NCBI GenBank assembly: GCA_035304085.1
Contig: DATGQT010000112.1
Coordinates: forward strand, 1-18,474
Reading direction: 5' to 3'
DNA from: DATGQT01 sp035304085
GTDB lineage: Bacteria > Bacteroidota > Rhodothermia > Rhodothermales > Rubricoccaceae
DNA length: 18,474 nucleotides
In this document: positions 1 through 6,816 of the stretch, piece by piece
Numbering within the stretch: position 1 is the first letter of the stretch
Layout: each line of letters begins with the position of its first letter
Made by a program: the position numbers and the translations under genes
Notes under the pieces: generated by a model
What the model saw: only the letters and a program-made list of their open reading frames with translations
Told to the model about the DNA's origin: nothing
Database searches by the model: none

Positions 1-1
1 C

Positions 2-49
2 CCCGTCCCCGTCGAGCTGGGCGTGGTCAAGGAAGAGAACGACTGGTGA
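2..49 (+). CDS. C-terminal tail of an unidentified upstream gene (partial)
   Basis: One frame is open from the window edge and reads PVPVELGVVKEENDW before the TGA at 47-49. Codon choice (GTC, GAG, CTG, GGC) matches the G+C-rich neighbours, so this is probably the end of a real gene, but 15 residues are too few to identify it. The stop codon lies inside the first unit of the tandem repeat that starts at 46, so the following element is flush with the end of this gene. The stop may therefore have been supplied by the element. Confidence 0.5.
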   Translation, partial: PVPVELGVVKEENDW

Positions 50-87
50 AAAGGGGGAAGTGAAAAGGGGGAAGTGAAAAGGGGGAA
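46..87 (+). repeat. Three tandem copies of a 14-bp unit (left arm of inverted repeat)
   Basis: The unit gtgaaaagggggaa occurs three times exactly, at 46-59, 60-73 and 74-87. Each copy carries a GTG and a purine-rich tract. The first copy contains the upstream gene's stop (TGA at 47-49) and the third provides the GTG start of the four-helix-bundle gene. Bases 46-76 match the reverse complement of 479-509 at 28 of 31 positions by eye. Confidence 0.9.
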
Positions 88-457
88 AATAGAAGTCGTG
101 GGCGGTGCAAGGGATTTGATTGAACGCTTAGAGGACTACGCCGTCCACGCCGTGGGGCTCTTCCGCTACCTCCAGGAGCAGCAGGATCGGGCGGGATGGA
201 TTCTGGGGAAGCAGTACCTGCGGGCCGCGACCTCCATCGGGGCCAACTTCGAGGAGGCGCAGGACGCGTCGAGCCGAAGGGAGTTCATCCACAAGGCCAG
301 CATCGCGCTACGTGAGGCACGTGAGAGCCGGTTCTGGCTCCGGCTGTTCATCCGCACCGACATGGCGCCCAGGTCGAGGCTGGAACCCCTTCTCCAGGAA
401 ACTGAGGAGCTCTACGCTATCCTCACCGTCATCGTCCGCAAATCGAAAGGCAACTGA
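74..457 (+). CDS. Four-helix bundle protein (S23 / IVS-encoded family)
   Basis: The 127-residue product has the family signature: LRAATSIGANFEEAQ near residues 50-65, then a basic FIHKASIALREARESRFWLRL helix near 71-90 and a final helix ending in IVRKSKGN. Length is typical (about 115-130 residues). Homologues are encoded in 23S rRNA intervening sequences, and the related Avd protein of diversity-generating retroelements binds nucleic acid; the function of free-standing copies is not established. The start is GTG at 74 in the third repeat unit, with GGGGGAA just upstream resembling a ribosome-binding site. A GTG at 98 is an alternative start, which would drop the repeat-encoded N-terminus. 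Codon use is less G+C-rich (TTA, ATT, TTG), consistent with acquisition. Confidence 0.9.
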   Translation: MKRGKIEVVGGARDLIERLEDYAVHAVGLFRYLQEQQDRAGWILGKQYLRAATSIGANFEEAQDASSRREFIHKASIALREARESRFWLRLFIRTDMAPRSRLEPLLQETEELYAILTVIVRKSKGN

Positions 458-478
458 GCTTCTTCATCTCTCACCTCC

Positions 479-509
479 CACTTTTCCCTTTTCACTTCTC
501 CCTTTTCAC
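479..509 (-). repeat. Right inverted arm of the S23-type cassette
   Basis: Read on the minus strand, this stretch is two slightly degenerate copies of the 14-bp unit (gtgaaaagggagaa, then gtgaaaagggaaaa) plus GTG. It pairs with 46-76 at 28 of 31 positions. It ends 7 bases from the gamma-glutamyltransferase stop codon and begins 21 bases after the four-helix-bundle stop. Confidence 0.85.
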
Positions 510-516
510 TTTCAGT

Positions 517-2298
517 TCAGTAGCCCACGGCCACGTCGTCTTCGCGCCGCGGGTCGGCGCCGCCGTGGAGGGTGGGGCGGCCGGCGTCGTCGTAGGTGAC
601 GACGATGGCGTCGGCGGCGCCGAACGTAGAAACGCGGCGCACGTCCCACCCCAGCCGCCCGAGTGCCCCGAGCGTCGCGTCGGGGAAGCCCTCCTCGACC
701 TCGAGCTGCTCGGGGAGCCACTGGTGGTGGAACCGCGGCGCGGCCACGGCCGCCTGCACCGGCATCCCGAAGTCCACCACGTTCGTGACGACCTGGAAGA
801 CGGTCGTGATGATGCGGCTGCCGCCGGGGGAGCCGACGACCATGAACAGCCGCCCCTCGGGGTCCTCCAGGATCGTCGGCGTCATCGACGAGACGGGGCG
901 GGCGCCGGGGCGGACGGCGTTGGCCTCGCCCTGCACGAGCCCCCACAGGTTCGGCGCGCCCGGCGCCGCCGTGAAGTCGTCCATCTCGTCGTTGAGGAGG
1001 AAGCCGGCCCCGCCCACGGCCACCTTCGCGCCGAAGTAGTCGTTGATGGTGTACGTCACGGCGACGGCGTTGCCGGCCTCGTCCACGATGGAGTAGTGCG
1101 TCGTCTCGGTGCTCTCCGGCCCCAGCCCCGGCGGCGTCCCGTGCCCGACGGCGAGGCTCGACGAGACGGTGTCGGGGTCGAACGAGGCCATCCGGCGGCG
1201 GACGTAGAGGGAGTCCATGAGCGCCTCCGCCGGCACGTCCGCGAAGGCGGGGTCGCCGAGCCAGTGGGCGCGGTCGGCGAAGGCGCGGCGCATGGCCTCA
1301 CCGAAGAGGTGGATCTGGGCCGGGCTGTGGTGCCCCATCGCCCGGAGCGCGTAGGGCTCGACCGCCCGCAGCAGCTGCGCGAGCGCGATGCCGCCCGAGG
1401 ACGGCGGCCCCATCCCGATCACGCGGTAGCCCCGGTACCACCCGTAGACCGGCGCGCGCTCGACGGGCCGGTAGCGCCGGAGGTCCTCGTGCGTGATGAG
1501 CCCCCCGCCCCGCTCCATCTCGGCCACGATGAGGTCGGCCGTCTCACCCTCGTAGAAGCCGGCCCGGCCGTGGTCGCGGATGCGCTTGAGCACCCCGGCG
1601 AGGTCGCGCTGCACCCACCGCTCGCCCCCACGGAAGAGCGTGCTGTCGGGCTTGGTGAAGTAGCGGCGAGCGCTCTCGCTGGCGAGGAAGTCCTCGCGGT
1701 AGATGTTGAGGAGGCGGGCCTGCCGGTCGGAGAGCACGTGGCCCTCCTCGGCCAGCCGGATCGCCGGCTCCATCAGGCGCTCCAGCGGGAGGCTGCCCCA
1801 CCGCGCGTGCGCCTCCAGCAGCCCCGCCACCGTCCCCGGCACGCCGACGGCGAGGTGGCCGCGCCGGCTGAGGTCGGGCCGCGCCCGCCCCGTCAGGGGG
1901 TCGATGAACAGGTCGCGCGTGGCGGCCAGTGGGGCGACCTCGCGGAAGTCGAGGCTCGTCGCCCGCCCGTCGGCGAAGCGGACGAGGAGGAAGCCGCCGC
2001 CGCCGACGTTGCCCGCGTTGGGGAGCGTCACAGCCAGCGCGAAGCCGGTGGCGACGGCGGCGTCGATGGCGTTTCCGCCGTCGCGGAGAACCTCCAGCCC
2101 GGCCCGCGCGGCGTCGGGCTGGCCCGCCACCACCATCGCCCGCGCCGACCGGACGCCGGCGGTGTCGGCCGGCGCGGACGCGCCCGCCCCGCGAGTGGGA
2201 TCTTCGACCTCGGCGCGGCAGGCCGAGAGCGGGGGGACGAGGAGCGCGGCGGCGAGGAGGAGGGCGAGGCGACGGCTCGCGGACGGGATCAGCGGCAT
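517..2298 (-). CDS. ggt: Gamma-glutamyltransferase (glutathione hydrolase), lipoprotein
   Basis: This 593-residue Ntn-hydrolase precursor cleaves gamma-glutamyl bonds of glutathione and related compounds. Family features: LDFREVAP with the substrate-binding Arg near 119, VGVPGTVAGL near 151-160, PPSSGG near 298-303, the autoprocessing site ESTETTHYSIVD with the probable nucleophile Thr399, NDEMDDF near 436-442 and GSPGGSRI near 489-496. The start was set at 2298 because it opens a signal peptide (basic RR, leucine-rich core) ending in lipobox LSAC with Cys27, which predicts an envelope-anchored lipoprotein. The longer frame to 2487 would put a nonsense N-terminus before the signal. It is transcribed divergently from the small unit at 2407-2670 and converges on the four-helix-bundle gene. 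A TAGCTT box lies 35 bases upstream of the ATG. Confidence 0.96.
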   Translation of the reverse strand: MPLIPSASRRLALLLAAALLVPPLSACRAEVEDPTRGAGASAPADTAGVRSARAMVVAGQPDAARAGLEVLRDGGNAIDAAVATGFALAVTLPNAGNVGGGGFLLVRFADGRATSLDFREVAPLAATRDLFIDPLTGRARPDLSRRGHLAVGVPGTVAGLLEAHARWGSLPLERLMEPAIRLAEEGHVLSDRQARLLNIYREDFLASESARRYFTKPDSTLFRGGERWVQRDLAGVLKRIRDHGRAGFYEGETADLIVAEMERGGGLITHEDLRRYRPVERAPVYGWYRGYRVIGMGPPSSGGIALAQLLRAVEPYALRAMGHHSPAQIHLFGEAMRRAFADRAHWLGDPAFADVPAEALMDSLYVRRRMASFDPDTVSSSLAVGHGTPPGLGPESTETTHYSIVDEAGNAVAVTYTINDYFGAKVAVGGAGFLLNDEMDDFTAAPGAPNLWGLVQGEANAVRPGARPVSSMTPTILEDPEGRLFMVVGSPGGSRIITTVFQVVTNVVDFGMPVQAAVAAPRFHHQWLPEQLEVEEGFPDATLGALGRLGWDVRRVSTFGAADAIVVTYDDAGRPTLHGGADPRREDDVAVGY

Positions 2299-2333
2299 CG
2301 GCGGCCGGGCAATAACGAGCGTGCGGGGAACGG

Positions 2334-2339
2334 AAGCTA
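2334..2339 (-). promoter_or_regulatory. Possible -10 box (TAGCTT) for ggt
   Basis: The minus strand reads GTAGCTTCC 35 bases upstream of the ggt ATG, the same box and near the same spacing as upstream of holB and the 14312-14536 gene. No convincing -35 is seen at the expected distance, so the call rests on recurrence. Confidence 0.4.
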
Positions 2340-2406
2340 CACGAAGGCGGGCGCGGCGGCCGCCGCGCCGAGGAATCGCCGGTGCAGGTGCCGATGTAAG
2401 TCTCGG

Positions 2407-2435
2407 TTGCTTTTTGCAATAGCGGCCTTTACCTT
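2407..2435 (+). promoter_or_regulatory. Promoter TTGCTT-N17-TACCTT
   Basis: A -35-like TTGCTT (2407-2412) and a -10-like TACCTT (2430-2435) are separated by exactly 17 bases. The A/T-rich stretch stands out against the surrounding sequence. It would drive a short transcript carrying the 25-codon ORF at 2515 and ending at the hairpin at 2632-2670. Confidence 0.55.
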
Positions 2436-2514
2436 GCGCGCGGCCCGGGGCCCGGCCCTCGGCCGCTTCCCCAAGGGGGTTCCTCATGCCGTACCACCCC
2501 CACCCTCACCCACC

Positions 2515-2592
2515 ATGCACCGCCTCATCAGCGCCATGACCGCTGCTGCGGTCCTCATCGGTCTGGGCGTCCTCATCGTGTTCCAGCTCTAG
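2515..2592 (+). CDS. Putative 25-residue single-span membrane peptide
   Basis: The frame reads MHRLISAMTAAAVLIGLGVLIVFQL: a short basic start followed by one hydrophobic helix and a stop at 2590-2592. It is flanked by a promoter-like pair (TTGCTT-N17-TACCTT, -10 box 79 bases upstream) and a hairpin with a T-rich tail 40 bases downstream, so it looks like the only gene of its own transcript. No Shine-Dalgarno is present and the leader is C-rich. Single-span peptides this small include type I toxins and modulators of membrane complexes; nothing here distinguishes these. The transcript could instead be non-coding. No family is recognised. Confidence 0.45.
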   Translation: MHRLISAMTAAAVLIGLGVLIVFQL

Positions 2593-2631
2593 CGTCGCGC
2601 TGGCGCGCCCCGCGATTCCCCCACCGCACCC

Positions 2632-2670
2632 GCGCGGCCCCCGGCGAGCCCGGAGGGCCGCGCTCGTTTT
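2632..2670 (+). terminator. Rho-independent terminator of the small transcript
   Basis: A 9-bp perfect stem, gcgcggccc (2632-2640) with gggccgcgc (2655-2663), is followed by tcgtttt at 2664-2670. The loop is 14 nt. It ends one base before the inverted-repeat element at 2672. Confidence 0.65.
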
Positions 2671-2671
2671 C

Positions 2672-2742
2672 GATTACGTGACGGACGTGATTACGTGATA
2701 TTGGCGCGGCACCCCTCACGTAATCACGCCCTTCACGTAATC
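2672..2742. repeat. Inverted-repeat element of 17-bp-period units (gattacgtga family)
   Basis: The left arm 2672-2698 contains gattacgtga twice (2672-2681 and 2689-2698, 17 bp apart). The right arm 2716-2742 contains the complement tcacgtaatc twice (2716-2725 and 2733-2742, again 17 bp apart). The arms pair at 25 of 27 positions around a 17-nt spacer, making a long hairpin. The right arm ends 4 bases before the symporter ATG, leaving no room for an ordinary ribosome-binding site. The arms are far more A/T-rich than the flanks. The element could act as a mobile-element remnant, operator or mRNA leader structure. Confidence 0.85.
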
Positions 2743-2746
2743 ACGC

Positions 2747-4597
2747 ATGACCCCGCTCGACTGGCTCCTCGTCGGCCTCTTCCTCGCCGCCACGCTCGGC
2801 ATCGCGGCGTACTACGCGCGGCGGGGGTCGCGGAGCACGGCCGAGTTCTTCGCCTCCGGCCGCGCGATGCCGTGGTGGCTCGCCGGCACGAGCATGGTCG
2901 CCACCACGTTCGCCGCCGACACCCCGCTGGCCGTGACCGAGCTCGTCGCGCAGTCGGGCGTCTCGGGGAACTGGCTGTGGTGGAGCGCCGCGCTCGGCGG
3001 CGTGCTGACGGTGGTGTTCTTCGCGCGGCTGTGGCGGCGGAGTGGGGTGCTGACCGACGTCGAGTTCGTCGAGCTGCGCTACCACGGGCAGGCGGCGGCG
3101 TGGCTGCGCGGCGTGAAGGCGGTCTACTTCGGGCTGTTCATGAACGCGGCCATCGTGGGGTGGGTGACGCTGGCGATGGAGACGGTGCTCGACGTGCTCT
3201 TCCCGGGGATGCGGCTGTTCGGCGCCGAGCGGTTCTCGCTCCTCGGCCTCGAGGTCGGCGCGCCGATGGCGACGGTGGGCCTGCTGCTGATCCTCACGGC
3301 CGCCTACTCCCTCCTCTCGGGCCTCTGGGGCATCACCGTCACCGACGCCTTCCAGTTCGTCGTCGCGATGGCGGGCTCGGTGGCGCTGGCGTGGTTCGCC
3401 CTCGACCTCCCCGAGATCGGCGGCCTCGGCGGGCTCGTCGCGAGGCTGCCTGAAACGACGTTCCGGTTCTTCCCCGTGGTGGGGCGCGAGGCGGCCGAGG
3501 CGGCGGGGGTGCTGGCGCTGAGCGGGCCGGCCGTCGTGGCGTTCCTGGGCGTGCAGTGGTGGGCGAGCTGGTACCCCGGCGCCGAGCCCGGCGGCGGCGG
3601 CTACGTCGCCCAGCGCATGCTCGGCACCCGCTCCGAGCGCGACTCCGTGCTCGCCACGCTGTGGTTCACCGTCGCCCACTACTGCGTGCGGCCGTGGCCG
3701 TGGATCGTCGTCGCGCTGTGCGCGCTCGTCCTCTTCCCCGGGCTGGCCGACGCCCGCGAGGGGTACGTCCTCGTGATGCGGGAGACGCTGCCGCCGGGGC
3801 TCCTCGGGCTGCTGTTCGCCTCGTTCCTCGCCGCGTTCATGAGCACGATCTCGACCCAGCTCAACTGGGGCACGAGCTACCTCGTGCACGACCTCTACCG
3901 GCGGTTCGTGAAGCGGGACGCGCCCGAGCGGCACTACGTGACGGTCTCGCGCCTGATCACGTTCGCCCTCGCCCTCGTGGGCTTCGTCGTGGCGACGCGG
4001 CTGGAGAGCATCTCGGGCGCGTGGGGGCTCATCCTGAGCGCCTCGGCCGGCCTCGGGCTCGTCCTCATCCTCCGGTGGTACTGGTGGCGCGTCAACGCGT
4101 GGAGCGAGCTGACGGCGACGCTCGTGCCGCTCCTCCTCGTCGCCCTCCAGCTCGCCGGCAACGCGCTCGGCACGACCGCCCCCGACGGCACGCAGGTCCC
4201 CGCCTTCTCCGTCCCCTTCCTCCTCGATACTTTCCCTTACAACCTCTTCGGCGTGACGGCCATCACGACGGCGGCGTGGCTCCTCGTGACGTTCCTCACC
4301 CGCTCCACCGACGCCGCGGTGCTCGACGCGTTCTACCGGCGCGTGCGCCCGCCCGGCCCCGGCTGGCGCCGCGTCGCCCGCTCCCACCCCGACCTCCGGC
4401 CCGACGAGCACCTCGGCCGCCTCGCGCTCCGGTGGCTCCTCGGCTGCGCCCTCGTCTACGCCGCGCTGTTCGGCATGGGCTGGCTGCTGTTCGGCCGGAC
4501 CATGACAGGGCTGGTCGCCCTAGTCGTGGCGGCGCTGCTATTGGCCGTGCTGCTCCGAGAACTCCGGGGCACCACGACAGAAAGCGTGGGATCGTAA
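2747..4597 (+). CDS. Sodium:solute symporter family (SSS) transporter
   Basis: This 616-residue polytopic inner-membrane protein has about 13 hydrophobic segments and the SSS-fold pattern. Visible marks are the N-terminal TM with YYARRGSRSTAEFFASGR (residues about 22-40), MPWWLAGTSMVATTFAADTP (about 43-62), GGGGYVAQRMLGTRSERD near 283-300, and MSTISTQLNWGTSYLVHDLY near 365-384, which matches the TM8/Na2-site region. It probably imports an organic solute with Na+; the substrate cannot be read from sequence. Length is slightly above the family's usual 500-600. The ATG lies 4 bases after the repeat element at 2672-2742, so expression may depend on that hairpin. Its stop is 15 bases from the convergent gene at 4613. 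Confidence 0.92.
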   Translation: MTPLDWLLVGLFLAATLGIAAYYARRGSRSTAEFFASGRAMPWWLAGTSMVATTFAADTPLAVTELVAQSGVSGNWLWWSAALGGVLTVVFFARLWRRSGVLTDVEFVELRYHGQAAAWLRGVKAVYFGLFMNAAIVGWVTLAMETVLDVLFPGMRLFGAERFSLLGLEVGAPMATVGLLLILTAAYSLLSGLWGITVTDAFQFVVAMAGSVALAWFALDLPEIGGLGGLVARLPETTFRFFPVVGREAAEAAGVLALSGPAVVAFLGVQWWASWYPGAEPGGGGYVAQRMLGTRSERDSVLATLWFTVAHYCVRPWPWIVVALCALVLFPGLADAREGYVLVMRETLPPGLLGLLFASFLAAFMSTISTQLNWGTSYLVHDLYRRFVKRDAPERHYVTVSRLITFALALVGFVVATRLESISGAWGLILSASAGLGLVLILRWYWWRVNAWSELTATLVPLLLVALQLAGNALGTTAPDGTQVPAFSVPFLLDTFPYNLFGVTAITTAAWLLVTFLTRSTDAAVLDAFYRRVRPPGPGWRRVARSHPDLRPDEHLGRLALRWLLGCALVYAALFGMGWLLFGRTMTGLVALVVAALLLAVLLRELRGTTTESVGS

Positions 4598-4612
4598 GGC
4601 CGGCCCACCCGC

Positions 4613-4909
4613 TCACTGCGGGCGGAGCACCTTCACCACCTTGTTGTAGACCCCCATCGTCAGGATCGCCGGCGCCCACATCCCCACGAACCGGCTCGCC
4701 TGGTGGCGCCCGGTGAGCTCGAGGGCGAGCGAGGCCGCCATCGCCCCGAGCGCGGCGAACAGGAACGCGTCCGACGGCAGCTTGGCCGTCTGCTGCTCGA
4801 TGAGCCGGGTGACGGGGCCCTCGGCGTGCTCGGCGCGGACGACCCGCGAGGGCTCGTAGACGCGCTCGGACGCCTCGCTGGCGGGGTTGACCTCGGGCGG
4901 ATCCGGCAT
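4613..4909 (-). CDS. Small two-span membrane protein, unknown function
   Basis: The 98-residue product has a charged N-terminal half (about 1-45, with VTRLIEQQTAKLPSD) followed by two hydrophobic stretches, near 48-66 and 74-90, and a basic C-terminus (VVKVLRPQ). The start is the ATG at 4909; the frame stays open upstream to 5524, but that part is antisense to the DUF1990-like gene and looks like noise. It converges on the symporter with a 15-base gap and diverges from the operon at 4994. I do not recognise the family. Topology and codon bias support a real gene. Confidence 0.75.
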   Translation of the reverse strand: MPDPPEVNPASEASERVYEPSRVVRAEHAEGPVTRLIEQQTAKLPSDAFLFAALGAMAASLALELTGRHQASRFVGMWAPAILTMGVYNKVVKVLRPQ

Positions 4910-4993
4910 AGGGGTACGGCGGAGAAGGGGCGTCGGCGGGAACGGCGCGGGGGGGCGGCTGTTCCCCCTCCCCACCTCCGCCAACGCCCGATC

Positions 4994-5602
4994 ATGCGCC
5001 GAGAGAAGGACACCGCCGCGCCGCAGGCCGATACGGTGAAGCCCGCCTCCGAGGGCGCCGGCCCCCTCCTCCAGCGCGACTACTGGGCCGTCGTCCGCGA
5101 CTGCCGCTGCTCGGCCCCCGAGGTCGCCGCCCTCGTCCGCGAGCGCTTCCCCGACTTCCCCCCGAAGGAGCTCGTCGTCTTCACCCGCGAGGACGGCGCC
5201 GCCCCCCTCCAGGTTGGCGAGTGCCTGGGCGTCGCCATCAGGGGCGCCGCCGACACGGCCGTCCGTGTCGTCCACGCCGACGACCACAGCGTCACCCTCG
5301 GCACGGTCGAGGGCCACCCCGAGGCGGGGCGGATCACGTTCGGCGCCTACCCCAACGCGCGCGGCGACGTCGTCTTCCACATCCGCAGCCGCGCTCGGTC
5401 GGGCTCGCGCCTCCACCGCCACGGCTTCCTCGCCGCCGGCGAGCCGATGCAGACGAACACGTGGACCGACTTCATCGACCGCCTCGCCCACGCCGTCGGC
5501 GAGGGCGTCGTCGGCGCCATCCACGCCGACACGCGGGAGGTCGAGGAGGAGGAGGCCGACCGCGCCTGCGAAGCGCCCACGTTCATCGCACGGGGGGCGT
5601 GA
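4994..5602 (+). CDS. DUF1990-like protein (first of a tandem pair)
   Basis: The 202-residue soluble protein contains LGTVEGHPEAGRITFGAY (about 102-119) followed by GDVVFHIRSRAR (about 124-135). This is the shape of the DUF1990 motif, in which a GTLEGHPExGEE-type segment precedes a strand with FRIRAFSRP. The N-terminal about 25 residues look disordered. The start is ATG 4994; frames extending further upstream cross the divergent promoter region. Its TGA overlaps the next gene's ATG (TGATG, 5600-5604), indicating translational coupling. The function of DUF1990 is not established. Assignment is by eye and weaker than for its neighbour. Confidence 0.75.
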   Translation: MRREKDTAAPQADTVKPASEGAGPLLQRDYWAVVRDCRCSAPEVAALVRERFPDFPPKELVVFTREDGAAPLQVGECLGVAIRGAADTAVRVVHADDHSVTLGTVEGHPEAGRITFGAYPNARGDVVFHIRSRARSGSRLHRHGFLAAGEPMQTNTWTDFIDRLAHAVGEGVVGAIHADTREVEEEEADRACEAPTFIARGA

Positions 5603-6318
5603 TGGCCGGGTGGCGGATCGGACGGGGCTGGACGGAGGCGGAGCTGGAGGCGCGGCTCGCCCGTGCGCAGCGGCTCCCGCGCAACTTCTCCGACAGCCCG
5701 GAGGAGATGACGCTGGAGCGCGGCTGGCACCACTACTTCTCCGAGGCCGTCATCGGGCGTGAGGACCCCGGCCCGCCGCGGGCGGAGGGCCCTTTCGCGC
5801 GAGGCCGGATCGCCGTCGCCAGCTACGCCTTCTCCGACCCCCGCATCGTCATCGGCCACTTCGACCCGGAGGCGCCGCTGCTCGGCCGCGTCATGCTCCT
5901 CGAGCTGCGCGCGCTCCGCGTCCTCCACTACCTCGGCGCCGTCGTCGTCAGCGCCGTGCACGAGGACGAAGCCGGCGAGGAGCAGACCGCCTACGGCTTC
6001 CGCTACGACACCCTCGAAGGCCACATCGAGTGCGGCCTCGAGTGGTTCCTCCTCACGAAGGCACACCGGACGGGCGACCTCCGCTTCCGCATCGAGGCGT
6101 TCTGGCGGCCGGGGCAGTTTCCGAACTGGTGGAGCCGGCTCGGCTTCGCCTACCTCGGCCCGCGCTACCAGCGGGAGTGGCACCACAAGGCGCACGCCCT
6201 GATGGCGCGGCTCGTGCGCGACCCTGCCGTGCGTGCGCCCGACGCCGGCGACGGCCGGCTCGTCCACGCCGACCCCGCCGTCGTCTTCAAACGGTTCAAG
6301 GCCCATGACCTCCACTGA
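5602..6318 (+). CDS. DUF1990-like protein (second of a tandem pair)
   Basis: The 238-residue protein carries a stronger form of the motif: FRYDTLEGHIECGLEWFLL (about 133-151), then LRFRIEAFWRP (about 160-170) and GPRYQREWHHKAHALMARL (about 186-204), as in DUF1990 proteins. The N-terminal GWTEAELEARLARA is also typical. It starts in the overlapping TGATG with the previous gene, and its 3' end overlaps the DUF4126 gene by 14 bases, so all three are probably one operon. The two neighbours share only the core motif, suggesting an old duplication or two subfamilies. No enzymatic residues can be assigned. Confidence 0.82.
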   Translation: MAGWRIGRGWTEAELEARLARAQRLPRNFSDSPEEMTLERGWHHYFSEAVIGREDPGPPRAEGPFARGRIAVASYAFSDPRIVIGHFDPEAPLLGRVMLLELRALRVLHYLGAVVVSAVHEDEAGEEQTAYGFRYDTLEGHIECGLEWFLLTKAHRTGDLRFRIEAFWRPGQFPNWWSRLGFAYLGPRYQREWHHKAHALMARLVRDPAVRAPDAGDGRLVHADPAVVFKRFKAHDLH

Positions 6319-6790
6319 CCGAACGACCCTCGGCCTCGCCGCCGGCCTCGGCGCCGTCGCCGGGCTGCGCAGCATGGCGGCCCCCGCTCTCCTCAGTCGC
6401 CGCCTCGCGCGGGCCCGGGGGCGCGGGCGCAACGCCGCCGCGCGCCTCCTCGGCTCCCCGTGGGCTGTCCGTATGCTTCCCGCCTTCGCCCTCGGTGAGC
6501 TGGTGGCCGACAAGCTGCCCGTCACGCCGGCCCGCACCGAGCCGACGTCGCTCGCGGGCCGCGTCGGCTCTGGCGCCCTCTGCGGCGCCGCCGTCGCCGG
6601 CTGGAGCGGGGGCCCGGCCGTGAGCGCGGCGCTCGTCGGCGCCGCCGCCGCGCTGGGGTCGTCGTTCCTCGCCTACCACCTGCGGAAGGCGGCCGGCGAG
6701 AGCACCGGCGTGCCCGATCCTCTCCTCGGCCTCACCGAGGACGCCCTCGCCTATACGGCCGGTGCCCGCCTCGCCGGTGCGGTGACGTAG
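6305..6790 (+). CDS. DUF4126-family membrane protein
   Basis: The 161-residue product shows the DUF4126 pattern: LGLAAGLGAVAGLRSMAAPALLSRR near residues 8-33, ELVADKLPVTPARTEPTSLAGRVGSGALCGAAVAG near 64-98, then a glycine/alanine-rich helix pair ending FLAYHLRKAAG. Three to four membrane segments are likely. The start at ATG 6305 overlaps the preceding DUF1990-like gene by 14 bases, showing tight operon packing. The biochemical role of this family is unknown; membership here is recognised by eye. Confidence 0.82.
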   Translation: MTSTDRTTLGLAAGLGAVAGLRSMAAPALLSRRLARARGRGRNAAARLLGSPWAVRMLPAFALGELVADKLPVTPARTEPTSLAGRVGSGALCGAAVAGWSGGPAVSAALVGAAAALGSSFLAYHLRKAAGESTGVPDPLLGLTEDALAYTAGARLAGAVT

Positions 6791-6816
6791 TCCTGGAGCC
6801 GGGCTTCCCCAGCGCA

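Larger units (their letters stand above)
46..509 (+). mobile_element. Candidate S23/IVS-type cassette bounded by inverted repeats
   Basis: A single four-helix-bundle gene (74-457) fills the space between two inverted arms (46-76 and 479-509, 28/31 complementary). Arms and gene occupy almost the whole gap between the upstream gene's stop (47-49) and the convergent gamma-glutamyltransferase stop (517-519). S23-type proteins are classically encoded in intervening sequences of bacterial 23S rRNA, whose ends pair into a stem; here the same layout lies between protein genes with no rRNA sequence around it. A hand count over 61-420 gives about 62% G+C, visibly lower than the neighbours. No transposase, integrase or target-site duplication is seen, so mobility is inference. 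Confidence 0.4.

Noticed and set aside
74..457. Accessory (Avd-type) gene of a diversity-generating retroelement
   Set aside because: The fold family is related, but there is no reverse transcriptase, template repeat or variable repeat in the window, and the motifs fit the S23/IVS type better.
46..509. True intervening sequence in 23S rRNA
   Set aside because: No rRNA sequence flanks the element; both sides are protein-coding ends.
565..2592. 675-codon plus-strand open frame antisense to ggt
   Set aside because: Low-complexity Arg/Gly/Ala/Pro/Val-rich translation typical of the complement of a GC-rich gene; only its last 25 codons (2515-2592) lie outside ggt and are kept as a separate small ORF.
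2672..2742. CRISPR array
   Set aside because: Repeats are too short, spacers are constant and the units are in inverted orientation; no cas genes are present.
2741..4411. 556-codon minus-strand frame antisense to the symporter
   Set aside because: The translation is dominated by charged low-complexity runs with no domain; the symporter on the other strand is clear.
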